Source: Acidobacteriota bacterium
Lineage (GTDB): Bacteria > Acidobacteriota > Vicinamibacteria > Vicinamibacterales > JAKQTR01
Length of the DNA: 64,000 nucleotides
Assembly (NCBI GenBank): GCA_029562975.1
Contig: JAKQTR010000038.1
Coordinates: 372,001-436,000 of the forward strand
Direction: 5' to 3'
Shown here: piece by piece, positions 32,636 to 40,576 of the stretch
Numbering within the stretch: position 1 is the first letter of the stretch
Layout: each line of letters begins with the position of its first letter
Program-made: the position numbers and the translations under genes
Notes under the pieces: generated by a model
Databases searched by the model: none
Seen by the model: the letters and a program-made list of their open reading frames with translations, nothing else
Told to the model about the DNA's origin: nothing

Positions 32636-33094
32636 TCACACCCGGGCGCCGGGAACCGGCCCGGCCGCCCCCGACGCGAGGGCGCGATGGATGCCGTCGA
32701 GCACCCCGTTGACGAACCGGACGGCGTCCCGCTCGCTGTAGGTCCGCGCCAGTTCGACGGCTTCGTCGATCACCACCGTTCTGGGGGTCTCCGGGCAGTA
32801 CAGGAACTCGTACACCGCCAGGCGCAGGATCAGCCGGTCGATGGCCGCCATCCGATCCAGGCGCCAGTGCTCGGCATGCTGCTCGATGAGCGGGTCGATC
32901 GTGGGCGCCTGCGCGGCCGTGCCCAGCGCCAGGCTCTCGGCGAATTCCCGGCCGGGACCGGTGAGCGGCGGCCCGTCCTGGTCGATCTGCCGGTGAGACG
33001 CGGCCGCTTCGGCGGGCGGCACGCGCCCGATCTCCCAGTGGTAGAGGATCTGAAGGGCCGCTTCCCTGGCCCGGTGCCGGACTCCCGTCTTCAT
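32636..33094 (-). CDS. nusB: Transcription antitermination factor NusB
   Basis: A 152-residue all-helical protein that binds boxA RNA with NusE for rRNA antitermination. It begins with the family block HRAREAALQILYHWEIG and contains RMAAIDRLILRLAVYEFLY, TPRTVVIDEAVELARTY and FVNGVLDGIHR. The start is the ATG at 33094 (MKTGVRHRARE). It lies between the enoyl-CoA hydratase gene (19 bases upstream) and lysS. ribH, its usual partner, is absent. Confidence 0.94.
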   Translation of the reverse strand: MKTGVRHRAREAALQILYHWEIGRVPPAEAAASHRQIDQDGPPLTGPGREFAESLALGTAAQAPTIDPLIEQHAEHWRLDRMAAIDRLILRLAVYEFLYCPETPRTVVIDEAVELARTYSERDAVRFVNGVLDGIHRALASGAAGPVPGARV

Positions 33095-33113
33095 GCCGCC
33101 GCCCCGCCGCCCG

Positions 33114-33896
33114 TCACTCGCCTCGAAACACGGGCGCGCGCTTCTCGAGAAACGCCCGGGTCCCCTCGCCGACGTCCGCCGTGTGGAACACCGACCCGAA
33201 CAGCGAGGCCTCAATCGCGCTGCCCTGGGCGAAGGGCGCGTCCAAGCCGCGATAAACGGCGTCCAGCGCGAACTCGATCGCCCGCGGCGCGGCGGCGGCG
33301 ATCTCGCGCGCCATCGATTGCGCTTCACCCATGAGCGCCGCGGCCGGCACGACGCGGTTGACCAAGCCGATGCGCCACGCCTCGGCGGCGTCGATCGTGC
33401 CGCCGCGCAGGATCAGGTCGAGCGCGCGCCCTGTGCCGACCAGCCGGGGTAGCCGCTGCGTGCCGGCGAACCCCGGGATGAGGCCCAGCCTCACCTCGGG
33501 TTGTCCGAACCGGGCGTTCTCGGAGGCCACCCGCAGCGCGCAGGCCATGGCGAGCTCGCACCCGCCGCCGAGCGCGAACCCGTTGACCGCCGCGACGACC
33601 GGGACACCGAGCCGCTCGATGCGGTCGAGCACGCGCTGGCCGGAGGCGGCGAAGGCCTCGGCCCGGGAGGGCGCCAGGGCCGCCAGCTCCCCGATGTCCG
33701 CGCCGGCGGCGAAAGCCCGATCCCCGGCGCCGGTCAGGACGATCGCCCGGATGCCGCGGTCCTCGCGCAGGGCGCACATGGCGCCGTCCAGCTCGCCGAG
33801 CGTCGCCGCGCTCAGCGCGTTCAGGACCGCGGGGCGGTTGATCGTGACCGTGGCGACGGCCCCGTCGCGTTCAACGAGGAGGTGTTCGAAGCGCAT
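33114..33896 (-). CDS. Enoyl-CoA hydratase/isomerase family protein
   Basis: A 260-residue crotonase. It shows INRPAVLNALSAATLGEL, the first oxyanion-hole block AFAAGADIGELA, the second block NGFALGGGCELAMACALRVA with the catalytic Glu in CELA, and RFGQPEVRLGLIPGFAGTQRLPRLVG carrying the second Glu (EVRLGL). Both acidic residues of true hydratases are present, so short-chain enoyl-CoA hydration is likely. The start is the ATG at 33896, 23 bases after a TATAAT that lies inside the 3' end of the VanZ gene. With etfAB and methylmalonyl-CoA epimerase it indicates fatty-acid or branched-chain oxidation. Confidence 0.85.
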   Translation of the reverse strand: MRFEHLLVERDGAVATVTINRPAVLNALSAATLGELDGAMCALREDRGIRAIVLTGAGDRAFAAGADIGELAALAPSRAEAFAASGQRVLDRIERLGVPVVAAVNGFALGGGCELAMACALRVASENARFGQPEVRLGLIPGFAGTQRLPRLVGTGRALDLILRGGTIDAAEAWRIGLVNRVVPAAALMGEAQSMAREIAAAAPRAIEFALDAVYRGLDAPFAQGSAIEASLFGSVFHTADVGEGTRAFLEKRAPVFRGE

Positions 33897-34299
33897 CGTC
33901 CCGGCTGCTCCCGCGCGAGATTATACTCCACGCGTACGCGGCGCCCGCGGCGCCGAAGGCCCCCACCGCGTCGGCGGCGACGTCGCCGACGCTCGCGTCG
34001 CGGCCGGGCACGAAGCGCTGGTGAAGCTCGTCCGACACGCCATACAGCACGCACGCGACGGCAGACGCCAGGACGACGCGTCCCGTGACCGCCCGCCACC
34101 GGCCCTTCGCCGCCGCCGCGATCACGAGGAGGCTGAGCACGGCGTACGCGGCAGCGTGCAAGAGCTTGTCCGAGGGTCGGCCGGGCAGGCTCGGGATGCG
34201 GCTCTGCGACGATGCCACGAAGATCGCCAGTGCGTACACCCCGACGGCCCCCCACCGCCAGAGCGCGGCAGGCAGTCGGCGAAACGGATTCACGCGCAC
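33871..34299 (-). CDS. VanZ-like membrane protein
   Basis: A 142-residue membrane protein with about four hydrophobic helices. It has the VanZ-family pattern: FVASSQSRIPSLPG after the first helix, KLLHAAAYAVLSLLV, and the conserved YGVSDELHQRFVPGRDASVGDVAADAVGAF (core SDELHQ and FVPGR). The start is GTG 34299, eight bases after GGGAG; a more distal TTG start would overlap the 59-residue gene upstream. Its 3' end overlaps the enoyl-CoA hydratase start by 26 bases. The function of chromosomal VanZ proteins is uncertain, though some alter teicoplanin sensitivity. Confidence 0.8.
   Translation of the reverse strand: MRVNPFRRLPAALWRWGAVGVYALAIFVASSQSRIPSLPGRPSDKLLHAAAYAVLSLLVIAAAAKGRWRAVTGRVVLASAVACVLYGVSDELHQRFVPGRDASVGDVAADAVGAFGAAGAAYAWSIISRGSSRDDALRTPPR
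33920..33925 (-). promoter_or_regulatory. -10 element (TATAAT) of the enoyl-CoA hydratase-nusB-lysS unit
   Basis: A perfect TATAAT followed by C on the minus strand, 23 bases before the ATG at 33896 and within the coding end of the VanZ gene. The predicted leader is about 16 bases. Confidence 0.5.
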
Positions 34300-34318
34300 G
34301 GCCGCGGCTCCCGCCGCC

Positions 34319-34498
34319 TCAGAAGGGGAAGAGGTAGAGGAGCCAGCCAAGCGCAATGCCCGACGCCAGCAGGCCGCCGAAGATCTTCGCCGCCGACCGC
34401 GCCTGCTGCGGCGGCGTATCTTCCGTCAGCACGCCCCCGGCAATGCCGACGCACGCGGCGAACAGCGCCATGACCAGCAGATGGCTCGGGGCGTCCAT
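34319..34498 (-). CDS. 59-residue small protein with two hydrophobic helices
   Basis: A short frame from the ATG at 34498 to a TGA at 34319 encodes MDAPSHLLVMALFAAC plus a TEDTPPQQARSAAK loop and a second helix ending LGWLLYLFPF. The two helices with a short polar loop suggest an inner-membrane hairpin. It starts six bases after the stop of the DUF6677-like gene and ends 19 bases before the VanZ start, filling the only gap in that membrane-protein run, which supports it being real. No family is recognised. Confidence 0.5.
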   Translation of the reverse strand: MDAPSHLLVMALFAACVGIAGGVLTEDTPPQQARSAAKIFGGLLASGIALGWLLYLFPF

Positions 34499-34504
34499 GG
34501 CGGC

Positions 34505-34918
34505 CTACTTGCGCCCCAGCGCCACGTCGTGGGCGTCAACGACGACCAGGACGTTGATGAGGCCCGCCGTGATGAGGAACGCGTTCCCGTACTCGAAGGT
34601 GACGGCCAGCACCCGGCCCGCCCCGAAGCCGAGGGCCTTCGCGATGAAGTACGGCAGCCCGACGGCGACGTCCGCCACCGCCGCGAGCGCGGTCAGCGGC
34701 TCGGCGACGTCGAACGGGAAGAGCCGGCCTTCGAACGCCAGCCCAAGCGCGAACATGAAAGGCAGAAGCACCAGGAAGACGACGCCCGTCCGCGGGCGCC
34801 CGAGCCAGAGGTGGGCGCCGCCCGGAACCAGCCAGCCGAGGAGGTAGACGAGCCAGCGCGGCTTGACCGGTGCGGGAGGCGGAGCGGCTCGCTTCTTCTG
34901 GGCCTGTCGTGCGGCCAT
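34505..34918 (-). CDS. Small polytopic membrane protein, DUF6677-like
   Basis: A 137-residue protein: a basic, Ala/Pro-rich head (residues 1-20) and about four hydrophobic segments. WLVYLLGWLVPGGAHLWLGRPRTGVVFLVLL (core GWLVPGGAHLWLGR) resembles the TM2-type helix pair found in DUF6677 proteins of Acidobacteria, an assignment made from memory of the family and not checked. The C-terminal part LITAGLINVLVVVDAHD is also conserved-looking. It stands six bases before a 59-residue membrane protein gene and four bases after DUF2085. Function unknown. Confidence 0.6.
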   Translation of the reverse strand: MAARQAQKKRAAPPPAPVKPRWLVYLLGWLVPGGAHLWLGRPRTGVVFLVLLPFMFALGLAFEGRLFPFDVAEPLTALAAVADVAVGLPYFIAKALGFGAGRVLAVTFEYGNAFLITAGLINVLVVVDAHDVALGRK

Positions 34919-34922
34919 GGCC

Positions 34923-35429
34923 TCAGTCTACCTCACTCCCCGCCGCGTCGTCGAAAGACGCGCCGCCGGCCCAGAGCGCGATCAGCGCGGCGACGGCCGC
35001 GCCAAGCGGAAGCGCGGCAAGCGCCCGCGCGAGATCGGGCACCCAGGCACCCGCGGCGTGCTCGGCCAGCCACGCCACGAGCGTCGGCGCGGCGCTCGCC
35101 GCCACGGCGGCCCGGAGCGCCCTCAGAGGCACGCGGCGCCGAGGCCGCCTGCCGACGGTTCCCGCCCACGCGATGACGGCCGATGCGCCAGCGGCGGCCC
35201 CCACGTACAGGCCGGCGCATCTCGAACACACCGGCATCCGGACGCCGGCCACGTGGAAGGAGCGCGTGTCGCGCTGGTGGCAGATGATGCCGCCCGCCTG
35301 GTACGTCGCGGCCACCGCCCACAAGATCGCGCCCCGCGGCGACGAGGCGGCCAGCGCCGGGACGGCGGCGAGCCAGGCGGCCCAGCAGACCGCCAGAGCC
35401 CAGACAAGAAGGAGAGGCAGCCGCTTCAT
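34923..35429 (-). CDS. DUF2085 family membrane protein
   Basis: A 168-residue membrane protein with about five helices. The diagnostic block is present: GGIICHQRDTRSFHVAGVRMPVCSRCAGLYVG (core CHQR...RSF...CSRCAGLYVG). Its conserved Cys and His suggest a metal or redox site, as in DUF2085 proteins of unknown function. The start is ATG 35429, overlapping the pfkB stop as ATGA; a longer in-frame start would run deep into pfkB. Confidence 0.75.
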   Translation of the reverse strand: MKRLPLLLVWALAVCWAAWLAAVPALAASSPRGAILWAVAATYQAGGIICHQRDTRSFHVAGVRMPVCSRCAGLYVGAAAGASAVIAWAGTVGRRPRRRVPLRALRAAVAASAAPTLVAWLAEHAAGAWVPDLARALAALPLGAAVAALIALWAGGASFDDAAGSEVD

Positions 35430-36367
35430 CCGGCCGTGAGCGGCCCGAAGTGCCGTTCGTAGCGCGCCTTGAATTCGGGCCATGTGTAGGCATGGCTCGA
35501 ACCGCCCAGGTGCTCGAGCGCGAAGGCTGCCGCCACGCTCCCGAGGCGGCCGCAGGTCGCCCAGTCGGCCCCGAGGGCCAGTCCCTTCAGCATGCCGCCC
35601 CGGAACGCGTCGCCGACGCCGGTCGGATCGATGACCTCGCAGGGAGGCACCGCGTCCACGCGGATGGTCCGCTCCCGGAGGTGGATGGCGGCGCCCTGGT
35701 CGCCCTTGGTCACGACCACCGCCTCAGCGGCGCTCAGCATGGCGGCCTCGTCGAGCCCGGTCTTTTCGCGGACGATCTGGAACTCGTACTCGTTGCAGAT
35801 CACGGCGCGCGAGCCGGCCACGCCGTCCCGCAGGTCGTCCCCCGACAGACGCGCCACCTGCTGGCTCGGGTCGTAGATGTACGGAACCCCGAGGGCGCGG
35901 CACTCCCGCGCGTAGCCGGTCATCGCGGCCGGATCGTTCGGCGAGATGATGGCCAGATCGCAGCCCCCGGCGTCGCGAAACGAGAGCTCGGCCGCGTGGG
36001 CCATCGCGCCGGTGTAGAAGGAGGCGATCTGGTTGCCGCCCCGATCCGTGTTGCAGAAGAACGACGCGGTGAACTTCCCGTCGATCTCCTTCACCAGGGA
36101 GGTGTCCACCCCGTTTCTGTCGAGCCACTGGCGGTAGTCGGCGAAGTCCCGGCCGGCGGTGCCCATGAGCACCGGGCGCTCGCCGAGCAGCGCCAGGGTG
36201 TACGCGATGTTGGGCCCGCACCCGCCGCGCCGTTTCTCCATCGTGTCCACGAGGAAGCTCAGACTCACATGCTCCAGGTGGTCGGGCAGCAGGTGCTCCG
36301 AGAAGCTGCCCGGGAACGACATCAAGTAGTCGAATGCGATCGAGCCGGTGACGATGATGCGCATCAT
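35426..36367 (-). CDS. PfkB-family nucleoside/sugar kinase
   Basis: A 313-residue ribokinase-family enzyme. It starts IIVTGSIAFDYLM, has the N-terminal GG motif in RRGGCGPNIAYTLALLG, and the C-terminal DTGAGD-type signature as DPTGVGDAFRGGMLKGL, where the catalytic Asp is in GVGDAF. VVTKGDQGA is the nucleotide-binding strand. The type resembles the adenosine-kinase-like PfkB proteins of several phyla, and the neighbouring MTA phosphorylase supports a nucleoside substrate, but the substrate is inferred. The start ATG overlaps the mtnP stop by one base (TGATG). Confidence 0.78.
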   Translation of the reverse strand: MMRIIVTGSIAFDYLMSFPGSFSEHLLPDHLEHVSLSFLVDTMEKRRGGCGPNIAYTLALLGERPVLMGTAGRDFADYRQWLDRNGVDTSLVKEIDGKFTASFFCNTDRGGNQIASFYTGAMAHAAELSFRDAGGCDLAIISPNDPAAMTGYARECRALGVPYIYDPSQQVARLSGDDLRDGVAGSRAVICNEYEFQIVREKTGLDEAAMLSAAEAVVVTKGDQGAAIHLRERTIRVDAVPPCEVIDPTGVGDAFRGGMLKGLALGADWATCGRLGSVAAAFALEHLGGSSHAYTWPEFKARYERHFGPLTAG

Positions 36368-37227
36368 CAGGGGAGGTACTTGGCGACGAGCGGCGCCAGC
36401 GCCCGCCTGACCTCGGCCGGAACGGCCGCGGGCTGGGTGAGGATCGCGTGCTCGAGCGCCCGTCCGCACGCGCACCCGCGCGAGGACGGCATGCGGTCCA
36501 CCGCCTCGGCGATGAGCCGCCGCGCGGTGTCCGCGTTCGCCCGGAGATTGCCGACGACCATGTCGACGGTGACCGAGTCGTGATCCGGGTGCCAGCAGTC
36601 GTAGTCCGTCACAAGGGCGATGCTCGCGTAGCACAGCTCGGCCTCGCGCGCGAGCTTCGCCTCGGGCAGGTTCGTCATGCCGATGATGTCGAAGCCCATG
36701 GCGCGGTAGGCCCTGGACTCGGCCAGCGTCGAGAACGCCGGGCCCTCCATGCAAACGTACGTGCCGCGATCGTGCACGCGCGCGCCGACGGCGCGGCCCG
36801 CCGACGCCGCGACGGCCGCGGCCTCGGCGCAGATTGGGTGCGCGAAGCCGATGTGCGCCACGAGGCCCCCGCCGAAGAAGGAGCTGGCCCGGCCCCTCGT
36901 GCGGTCGACGAACTGGTCCGGGATCACGATGTCCTGCGGCCGGTAGTCCTCGCGGAGGCTGCCGACGGCGCTCGCCGAGAGAATCCGCTCGACGCCGAGC
37001 AGCTTGAACCCGAAGATGTTCGCGCGCGAGTTCAGCTCGGAAGGCGAGAGGCGGTGGCCCGCGCCGTGCCGCGCGAGAAACGCCACCCGCCGCCCGCGGA
37101 GCGTGCCGGTCAGGTAGGGGCCCGAAGGCTCGCCGAACGGAGTGTCGAGCCTCGCCTCCGCCCGGTCCGTCAGCTCCGGCATGTCGTACAGGCCGGAGCC
37201 GCCGATGATGCCGATCTCACACGTCAC
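36367..37227 (-). CDS. mtnP: S-methyl-5'-thioadenosine phosphorylase
   Basis: A 286-residue purine nucleoside phosphorylase-II type enzyme that cleaves 5'-methylthioadenosine to adenine and methylthioribose 1-phosphate in methionine salvage. Signature blocks are IGIIGGSGLYDM, VAFLARHGAGHRLSPSELNSRANI (core RHGAGHRLSPSE), SAVGSLRED, CMEGPAFSTLAESRAYR and GMTNLPEAKLAREAELCYA, followed by TDYDCWH. The start is GTG 37227. It is between the epimerase gene (three bases upstream) and the PfkB kinase. Confidence 0.9.
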   Translation of the reverse strand: MTCEIGIIGGSGLYDMPELTDRAEARLDTPFGEPSGPYLTGTLRGRRVAFLARHGAGHRLSPSELNSRANIFGFKLLGVERILSASAVGSLREDYRPQDIVIPDQFVDRTRGRASSFFGGGLVAHIGFAHPICAEAAAVAASAGRAVGARVHDRGTYVCMEGPAFSTLAESRAYRAMGFDIIGMTNLPEAKLAREAELCYASIALVTDYDCWHPDHDSVTVDMVVGNLRANADTARRLIAEAVDRMPSSRGCACGRALEHAILTQPAAVPAEVRRALAPLVAKYLP

Positions 37228-37230
37228 CGC

Positions 37231-37638
37231 TCAGCCCTCCGCGCGCTGCTTCAGTTCGACCAGGACGCCATGCGTGCTGGCGGGGTGGACGAAGGCGATG
37301 AGCGCGCCCTCGGCCCCCGGCCTTGGGCTCTCGTCAATCAGCCGCACCCCGTTCGCCTTGAGGCGCGCCAGCGCCGCGGCGATGTCGTCCACCCGGAGCG
37401 TCAAGTGGTGCACGCCCGGGCCGCGCTTCTCGATGAACTTCGCGATCGGGGACTCGGGCGACGTCGGTTCGAGCAGCTCGAGTGCCGCCTCTCCCGCCGG
37501 CACGAAGTGCACGCGCACGCGCTGCGACGGCACTTCTTCCGGCGCGCCGATCTCCAGTCCGAGCGCGTCGCGGTAGAACGCCAGCGCCTTGCCGAGGTCG
37601 GCAACGGCGATTCCGACGTGATCGAGCGTGGCTTTCAC
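37231..37638 (-). CDS. mce: Methylmalonyl-CoA epimerase
   Basis: A 135-residue vicinal-oxygen-chelate protein that interconverts (2S)- and (2R)-methylmalonyl-CoA. It has the family ends LDHVGIAVADLGKALAFYRD (metal His) and ALIAFVHPASTHGVLVEL, plus KRGPGVHHLTLRVDDI with the second His. The start is the GTG at 37638, nine bases after GGAGGA; a GTG nine bases further upstream directly abuts the Shine-Dalgarno sequence and is less likely. It implies propionyl-CoA or odd-chain/branched-chain metabolism, though methylmalonyl-CoA mutase is not in the window. Confidence 0.92.
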   Translation of the reverse strand: MKATLDHVGIAVADLGKALAFYRDALGLEIGAPEEVPSQRVRVHFVPAGEAALELLEPTSPESPIAKFIEKRGPGVHHLTLRVDDIAAALARLKANGVRLIDESPRPGAEGALIAFVHPASTHGVLVELKQRAEG

Positions 37639-37720
37639 GGGTGTCACTCCTCCAGGATGCCCGGGCTCGGCGGCCGCGCGACCTGCCGCCCGGGGTCGCG
37701 CCCCGCAGGGCGCCGGGTCG

Positions 37721-38773
37721 TCAGCGGAGCACGCGCGGCAGGCGGCCGGCGGGGCTCCCCGCGTCCGTCCCGGCGCGGCGCACGGCAGGGGAATCTACCA
37801 TGCCGGGCTTCACGAGGGTGAAGCCGAGCAGCGACACGCCGCGCGCAAACGCCGTGCTGTACGTCGCCGCGAACGCCCGGGCCTCTTCGGGCCCGAGCGC
37901 CTCGCGCACGATGGCCGAGGGCGCATAATCGGCTCCGGTGACGATCGGATCCACCAGGTAGAGGTAGACCGCCTGGCCTGCCGGCTCGCCGGCCGTCTGC
38001 CGCAGGACGCGCCAGCTGTCGGCCTGGGCACGCCGAACCGGATTCGTGCTGGCCGCCAAGGCGCCCCGCAGCGTCGTCATCGACGCCTCGAACGCCTCGA
38101 CGTGGTCCGCCTTGACGAAGTTGAACTGCACGCCGACGTCGCCGCTGAAGGTCCGGCCGCGCTGCGCGGGCGACCCGGGCGCCTGCGTGGCCGGCTCGTC
38201 GGCCGCACCAGGCGCGCCGGCTGCCGCTGCGGGCGAGGCGCTGGCGTCGGCGCGCATCGCCATCACCACGCGGTACTCCGCCTGGACCGCGGGGCCGGCC
38301 TGCGAGAGCTGGACGACATCCTCGAGGCGGCGCGCTTCCCCGGCCTCAGCGAGGGCCGCGATGGCTCGCATCGAGTAGTCGATGCCCTTCACGGCGGGAT
38401 CGCACCAGAGCACATAGCTCAGCGGCGCGCCGTCGGCGGCCTCGGTCGCCCGCAGGAGCCGCCAGCCGGCCGCCTGCTCGCGCTGGCTCGCCACGCGGCT
38501 CTCCGCCAGCAGCTCGGCGGCCCGCAGCATCGCCGCCTCGAACTCCCGGGCATGAGCAGCGCCGACGGAGAAGTAGATGGCGCCGATGTCGGCGCTGAAC
38601 TCGATGCGGCCCTGGTCGTACCGGGGCCCCGGCCCAGCCTGGCCCGCACCGAGGGACGGGTGCGGGGACAACGGCCGGGCCGGCGCGGCGGGCACGCCCG
38701 CCGCCGATATCCAGACCGCCACGCCGGCGGCCAGCACCGCAGCCGACGCGCCCGGACGTGCCGTTCGACGCAT
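37721..38773 (-). CDS. Exported protein with two copies of an uncharacterised repeat domain
   Basis: A 350-residue exported protein I do not recognise. Residues 1-30 look like a signal peptide. Two related domains follow, about 57-173 and 206-326, joined by an Ala/Pro-rich linker. Domain 2 reads FSGDVGVQFNFVKADHVEAFEA, QADSWRVLRQ, YLYLVDPIVTGADYAPSAIV; domain 1 keeps the frame FSADIGAIYFSV...REFEA, QAAGWRLLRA, YVLWCDPAVKGIDYSMRAI. The same domain, once, makes up the neighbouring gene at 38871-39362. The shared pattern (G-D-x-G, FEA, QA-x2-WR, DP-x4-DY) marks a duplicated structural unit. No catalytic motif is visible. An upstream in-frame start exists but would precede the signal peptide. Confidence 0.75.
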   Translation of the reverse strand: MRRTARPGASAAVLAAGVAVWISAAGVPAAPARPLSPHPSLGAGQAGPGPRYDQGRIEFSADIGAIYFSVGAAHAREFEAAMLRAAELLAESRVASQREQAAGWRLLRATEAADGAPLSYVLWCDPAVKGIDYSMRAIAALAEAGEARRLEDVVQLSQAGPAVQAEYRVVMAMRADASASPAAAAGAPGAADEPATQAPGSPAQRGRTFSGDVGVQFNFVKADHVEAFEASMTTLRGALAASTNPVRRAQADSWRVLRQTAGEPAGQAVYLYLVDPIVTGADYAPSAIVREALGPEEARAFAATYSTAFARGVSLLGFTLVKPGMVDSPAVRRAGTDAGSPAGRLPRVLR

Positions 38774-38870
38774 GGCGGAACCGCCGCGCTGAGACGGGGT
38801 GAAGCGGGATGCGGCGCCGCGCCGCCCGCCCACCACAGGACAACAGCGGACCGCGCGCCGGCTGGCGCGC

Positions 38871-39362
38871 CTACTTCCTGGCGTCCATGATCAACTGGTA
38901 GTTGACCATGCCGCTGCCCAGAACGCCGTTCTTGATGATCTCGTACGTGGATGTCCGGTCCTGGGCCTCCGGGAAGGCCTCGTACAGGATCGCGGACAGC
39001 GTGTAATCGGCGTCCTTCGCGACGGGATCGATCAGGAACATGTAGGCGACCCGGCCCTCTCCGACCGCTTCCACCTGCTTGAAGACCCGCCAGCCGGCGG
39101 CCTGCGCCTTCCGCACGGGATCCTCGCTCTTCTGCAGGCCATCCTTGAGCTTCGCGATCATCGCCTCGAAGTCGGCGGCCCGGTCGGCCTTGACGACGTA
39201 CTGATAGATGCCAAGGTCCCCCGTGAAGGTGCGTATCGGGGCGGCCGGCGCTGCCTGAGCGAACACCGCGCCCGCGGAAACCACTGCGAAGGCGGCAGCG
39301 AGCAAGAAAGCGATGCCGATGCGCCGCGCCGGAACGGCCTTCCTGGTCCTGGTCGAGAGCAT
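38871..39362 (-). CDS. Exported single-copy member of the same uncharacterised domain family
   Basis: A 163-residue protein with a signal peptide (residues 1-36, cut at FAQ-A) and one copy of the repeat domain (44-160): FTGDLGIYQYVVKADRAADFEAMI, QAAGWRVFKQ, YMFLIDPVAKDADYTLSAI and the closing GSGMVNYQLI. The start at ATG 39362 is fixed by AAGGAGG seven bases upstream; an earlier in-frame start lies on the wrong side of that site. It is 97 bases upstream of the double-domain gene on the same strand, so the pair arose by duplication and are probably co-expressed. Function unknown; a periplasmic or surface role is likely. Confidence 0.75.
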   Translation of the reverse strand: MLSTRTRKAVPARRIGIAFLLAAAFAVVSAGAVFAQAAPAAPIRTFTGDLGIYQYVVKADRAADFEAMIAKLKDGLQKSEDPVRKAQAAGWRVFKQVEAVGEGRVAYMFLIDPVAKDADYTLSAILYEAFPEAQDRTSTYEIIKNGVLGSGMVNYQLIMDARK

Positions 39363-39412
39363 GCCTGAGCCTCCTTGCCGATGGGCGTGCCAGCCCCACC
39401 GGTGACTCAACT

Positions 39413-40570
39413 CTAGCGTACCGCGGGCGCAATGAGAACCCGGAGAATGCCGTTGGCGACCAGCATGCCTTTCCGCGTCAGCCGCAGGCGGCGGCCCTCC
39501 CGCGCGACGAGACCCTCGCGGGCGAGGGCCTGCAGGTCGGAATCCGCGCGCGCCTCGAGGTCCACGCCGTACCGGCGGCTGAAGTCCGCAAGGTCCACGC
39601 CGTCGGCGAGGCGGAGCGCGGTGATGAGCGCCTCCGTCCAGCGCTCATCCGGCGTCAGCAGGTGCCGTGCGACGCCCGGCGGCTCGCCGGCTTCGGCCCG
39701 CGCCGCCCACTCGGCGATGCCGGCGGGGTTCCTCCACCTCGCGCCGCCGAGGGTCGAGTGCGCGCCCGGCCCGAACCCGAGCCATTCACAGTCGCGCCAG
39801 TACTTCAGGTTGTGGCGCGACTCGAACCCTGGCTTGGCAAGGTTCGAGATCTCGTACTGCCGGTATCCGGCGCGCTCCAGGCGGGCCATCGCCGCCTCGT
39901 ACATCGCAGCCACGTCGTCGTCCGGGGGCATCGGCCAGCCGGCAGCCGCGATGTCAGCCTGCAGCGGCGAGGCGGCGTGAAGTTCGAGGACATAGAGCGA
40001 GACGTGCTCCGGCGCGAGTGCCGCGGCCTCGTCGACCGACGCCATCCAGCCGTCGAGCGACTGCGACGGCAGCCCCAGCATGAGGTCGAGGCCGACGTTC
40101 GCAAATCCTGCTGCGCGGGCATCGCGGAAGGCCAGCCGCGCCCGGGCCGCGTCGTGCCGCCGGCCCAGCCGCCGCAGGTCGTCGTCCTGGAACGACTGCA
40201 CGCCGAGGCTGAGACGATTGACGCCGGCGCCCCGGAAGGCCTCGAGGCGGCCCGGAGCCGCGGACTCGGGGTTGGCCTCGAGCGTCACCTCGGCGTCCGG
40301 CAGGAGCGCGAACGCGTCGCGGCAGGCGCCCAGGAGACAAGCGACCTCGGCGGGCTCGAGCAGCGAGGGCGTGCCCCCGCCCAGGTAGACCGTGTCCGCT
40401 CGCGGGCGCGGCGCGAGCGCCTCCCGCCCGGGAGCCGCCTCGATCTCGGCAACCATCGCCCGCAGGTAACGCGCCTTCAGGCCGCTGTCGAAGAGCCCGC
40501 GGCTGAAATCGCAGTAGCGGCAGATCGAGGCGCAAAACGGGACGTGGAGGTACAGGCCCAGCGCCGGCAC
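39413..40570 (-). CDS. hemW: HemW-type radical SAM haem chaperone
   Basis: A 385-residue radical-SAM protein. The cluster Cys are C13, C17 and C20 in PFCASICRYCDFSRG, where CxxxCxxC followed by DF is the HemW form. GGGTPSLLEPAEV, VTLEANPES, NRLSLGVQSFQDDDL and RHNLKYWRDCEWLGFGPGAHS (core GPGAHS) are further family marks. Current work assigns this family to haem insertion into respiratory proteins rather than to coproporphyrinogen oxidation (HemN). The start is GTG 40570, six bases after the DnaC-like gene. Confidence 0.9.
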   Translation of the reverse strand: MPALGLYLHVPFCASICRYCDFSRGLFDSGLKARYLRAMVAEIEAAPGREALAPRPRADTVYLGGGTPSLLEPAEVACLLGACRDAFALLPDAEVTLEANPESAAPGRLEAFRGAGVNRLSLGVQSFQDDDLRRLGRRHDAARARLAFRDARAAGFANVGLDLMLGLPSQSLDGWMASVDEAAALAPEHVSLYVLELHAASPLQADIAAAGWPMPPDDDVAAMYEAAMARLERAGYRQYEISNLAKPGFESRHNLKYWRDCEWLGFGPGAHSTLGGARWRNPAGIAEWAARAEAGEPPGVARHLLTPDERWTEALITALRLADGVDLADFSRRYGVDLEARADSDLQALAREGLVAREGRRLRLTRKGMLVANGILRVLIAPAVR

Positions 40571-40576
40571 GGCCGA

